From Gaiellales bacterium (GTDB lineage: Bacteria; Actinomycetota; Thermoleophilia; Gaiellales; F1-60-MAGs149), in assembly GCA_030831375.1 (NCBI GenBank), contig JAURLF010000198.1, forward strand, positions 1 through 6,311: DNA of 6,311 nucleotides. The letters run 5' to 3'. A program made the position numbers and the translations under genes. Position 1 is the first letter of the stretch, and every line of letters begins with the position of its first letter. Below are positions 4,433 through 6,311 of the stretch, one piece after another. The notes beneath the pieces are model-generated. The model ran no database searches, had not been told where the DNA came from, and saw only the letters and a list, made by a program, of their open reading frames with translations.

Positions 4433-6311
4433 ATGCCGGAGCCCGTCGAGATCCGCCGCGAGTTCCCGCACGCGATCGAGGTCCGCTCCCCCGTCTGGAT
4501 CCCGCTGCCCGACGGCACCCGCCTGCACGCGAGGATCTGGCTGCCCGTCGATGCCGAGGAGCACCCCGTGCCGGCGGTGATCGAGTACGGCCCGTACCGT
4601 CTGACGGACGGCACCGTCGCGAGCGACGAGCAGGAGATGATCTGGTTCGCCGGCGAGGGCTACGCCGGCATCCGCATCGACATCCGCGGCACCGGCGAGT
4701 CGACGGGCCTGTGCACGGACGAGTACACGGAGGCCGAGACGCGGGACGGCGTTGACGCGATCGCGTGGATCGCTGCGCAGCCCTGGTGCACCGGCGCCGT
4801 CGGCATCACCGGCTACTCGTGGACGGGGTTCAACGGCCTTCAGATCGCCGCGCGCCGACCGCCCGCGCTGCAGGCGATCTCGACCGGCTACTCGACCGAC
4901 GACCGCTACGCCGACGACGTCCACTACCGCGGAGGCATCGTCGACGCGCTCGACATGCTGCACTGGTCGGTCTGCATGCACGCTTGGCAGGCGCGCCCGC
5001 CCGCGCCCGCCGTCTACGGCGACGGCTGGCGCGAGGCCTGGCTCGAGCGGCTCGAGCTCGAGCCGTGGATTGCGCACTGGATGGCACACCCGACCCGCGA
5101 CGCCTACTGGCGGCACGGCTCGGCCTGCGAGGACTTCGACGCGATCGACGTGCCGACCCTCTGCGTCGCCGGCTGGATCGATGGCTACACCGACTCGGCC
5201 TTCCGGGTGCTCGCGGGAGTGCGGGGCCCCCGCCGCGCGATCATCGGGCCGTGGGGCCACGTCGACCCGATCCACGGCCCGCCCACCCCGCAGGTCGGGA
5301 TCCTCTCGGAGCAGGCGCGCTGGTGGGACCACTGGCTGAAGGGCGTCGACAACGGCATCGACACGGAGCCGATGCTGGTCGCCTACCAGCAGGACCCCGT
5401 CGATCCGGCGCCGCGCCTCGCCGACCGCCCGGGCCGCTGGGTCGCGGAGGCGGCGTGGCCGTCGCCCCGCATCGAGCCGCACGCGCTGCCCCTCGGCGAC
5501 GGCACACTCGGGGCGGACCCGGCCGACGAGGGCCTCGTCCTGCGCGTCGGCAGCGTCCAGACGATCGGACTCGACGGGGGCGCCTGGTGCGCGGACGGCA
5601 AGTCCGACGACCTGCCGCTCGACCAGCGCGCCGAGGAGGAGCACTGCCTCTGCTTCACGTCCGCGCCGCTGGAGGAGGACCTCCCGATCCTCGGCCACGC
5701 CGTCCTGCGCCTGGCCCTCGCCGCCGACCGCCCCCGCGCGCACGTGACGGCGCGGCTGTGCGAGGTCGCGCCCGACGGCACGTCGCTGCTCGTGACCCGC
5801 GGCCAGCTGAACCTCTGCCACCGCACGGGCCACGACGACCCCGCCCTCGTCGTGCCCGGCGAGGAGATGGCGATCGACCTCCGGCTCGACGCGATCGCGC
5901 ACCGCTTCAGAGCGGGCAGCCGTCTGCGGGTCGCGATCTCCCCCTGCTACTGGCCGTGGGCATGGCCCGCGCCCGAGCCGGTCGAGCTCGCCGTGCGGCC
6001 GGCCGGCTCCGCGCTCGAGCTGCCCGTGCGGCCCGCGTCGGAGCTCGACGACGCGATGCGCCCGCTCGACCCGCCCGCCGAGCCCGTGATCCCGCCGATC
6101 GAGGAGGTGCGCCCGTCATCGGGCGGCGGCCGCACCCGCACGCACGACCCCGCGACCGGCGTCACCACCACGACGACCGACTGGGACATCGGCGGGGCAT
6201 GGCGCTTCGAGAACGGCATCCTCTGGGAGGACTCGTCCTTGACCACGATGCGGATCGCAGACGGCGACCCCCTGTCCGCCGAGGTCGAGGTGCGCAACAC
6301 CTGCCTCTACG
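4433..6311 (+). CDS. CocE/NonD family (X-Pro dipeptidyl-peptidase-like) serine hydrolase, C-terminus cut by the window edge
   Basis: 626 residues are visible, probably lacking only a few dozen. The N-terminus has the family opener VWIPLPDGTRLHARIWLP (21-38) and EYGPYR (51-56). RIDIRGTGESTG (81-92) follows, then the nucleophile elbow GYSWTG (127-132) with S129. The acid is D250 in AGWIDGYTD (246-254), and the base is H276 in GPWGH (272-276). S129-D250-H276 is a complete triad arranged as in cocaine esterase. A helical cap lies between about 140 and 235. From about residue 310 the beta-rich jelly-roll PepX_C domain is seen, ending in the usual HRFRAGSRLRVAIS segment near residue 490. The family includes cocaine esterase, glutaryl-7-ACA acylase and X-Pro peptidases, all cleaving amide or ester bonds. 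No signal peptide is present. It follows the Rieske stop by 10 bases with no Shine-Dalgarno. Confidence 0.94.
   Translation, partial: MPEPVEIRREFPHAIEVRSPVWIPLPDGTRLHARIWLPVDAEEHPVPAVIEYGPYRLTDGTVASDEQEMIWFAGEGYAGIRIDIRGTGESTGLCTDEYTEAETRDGVDAIAWIAAQPWCTGAVGITGYSWTGFNGLQIAARRPPALQAISTGYSTDDRYADDVHYRGGIVDALDMLHWSVCMHAWQARPPAPAVYGDGWREAWLERLELEPWIAHWMAHPTRDAYWRHGSACEDFDAIDVPTLCVAGWIDGYTDSAFRVLAGVRGPRRAIIGPWGHVDPIHGPPTPQVGILSEQARWWDHWLKGVDNGIDTEPMLVAYQQDPVDPAPRLADRPGRWVAEAAWPSPRIEPHALPLGDGTLGADPADEGLVLRVGSVQTIGLDGGAWCADGKSDDLPLDQRAEEEHCLCFTSAPLEEDLPILGHAVLRLALAADRPRAHVTARLCEVAPDGTSLLVTRGQLNLCHRTGHDDPALVVPGEEMAIDLRLDAIAHRFRAGSRLRVAISPCYWPWAWPAPEPVELAVRPAGSALELPVRPASELDDAMRPLDPPAEPVIPPIEEVRPSSGGGRTRTHDPATGVTTTTTDWDIGGAWRFENGILWEDSSLTTMRIADGDPLSAEVEVRNTCLY

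Noticed and set aside
5038..5066. Repeated CTCGAG hexamers (three copies)
   Set aside because: They encode an in-frame Leu-Glu-rich helix of the CocE protein and follow from preferred CTC and GAG codons. They do not extend into a non-coding repeat or array.
2795..5902. Antisense open frame of 1035 codons on the minus strand
   Set aside because: It is the mirror of GC-rich coding sequence: it crosses four confidently assigned plus-strand genes and an intergenic promoter. Its translation is low-complexity, rich in arginine, valine and alanine, with no domain motif. High third-position GC removes stop codons from antisense frames.

Overview
The window is uniformly GC-rich, with a strong G/C bias at third codon positions, AGGAGG-type ribosome sites and Actinomycetota-style proteins. 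I infer a high-GC actinobacterium, possibly a Thermoleophilia-like lineage. No rRNA or other taxonomic marker is present, so that placement is a guess. I see no tRNA, CRISPR array, insertion sequence or phage gene. The sequence reads as ordinary chromosomal metabolic DNA, densely packed, with no gene-free stretch above 300 bases.

Left part (1-1461): a RidA-family gene on the minus strand runs off the left edge. Divergent from it is a small two-helix membrane protein with a C-terminal SHOCT segment. That gene converges on a minus-strand HD-domain protein, and a strong GC hairpin lies between their stop codons. The HD protein carries the extra histidines and aspartate of the diiron HD oxygenase class (PhnZ/MIOX type) and is probably an oxygenase or hydrolase of unknown substrate.

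Middle part (1568-2924): a redox pair, divergent from the HD gene. It comprises a sulfite-oxidase-fold molybdenum-cofactor enzyme and a four-helix cytochrome b of the formate dehydrogenase gamma type. The two reading frames overlap by 14 bases. Together they look like a membrane-attached oxidoreductase exchanging electrons with the quinone pool.

Right part (2932-6311): a recognisable promoter overlapped by a GAAC-N4-GTTC palindrome drives a three-gene run. The genes are a COG2159-type metal-dependent amidohydrolase, a small Rieske [2Fe-2S] protein overlapping it by 4 bases, and a CocE/NonD-type serine hydrolase cut off by the right edge. This looks like a regulated catabolic operon for an amide or ester compound. 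The unusual point is a Rieske ferredoxin with no oxygenase or reductase beside it in the visible sequence.

The most interesting leads are the palindrome-regulated amidohydrolase-Rieske-CocE operon, the molybdoenzyme with a degenerate export signal next to an FDH-type cytochrome, the PhnZ/MIOX-like HD protein, and a RidA protein lacking the usual catalytic-pocket arginine.
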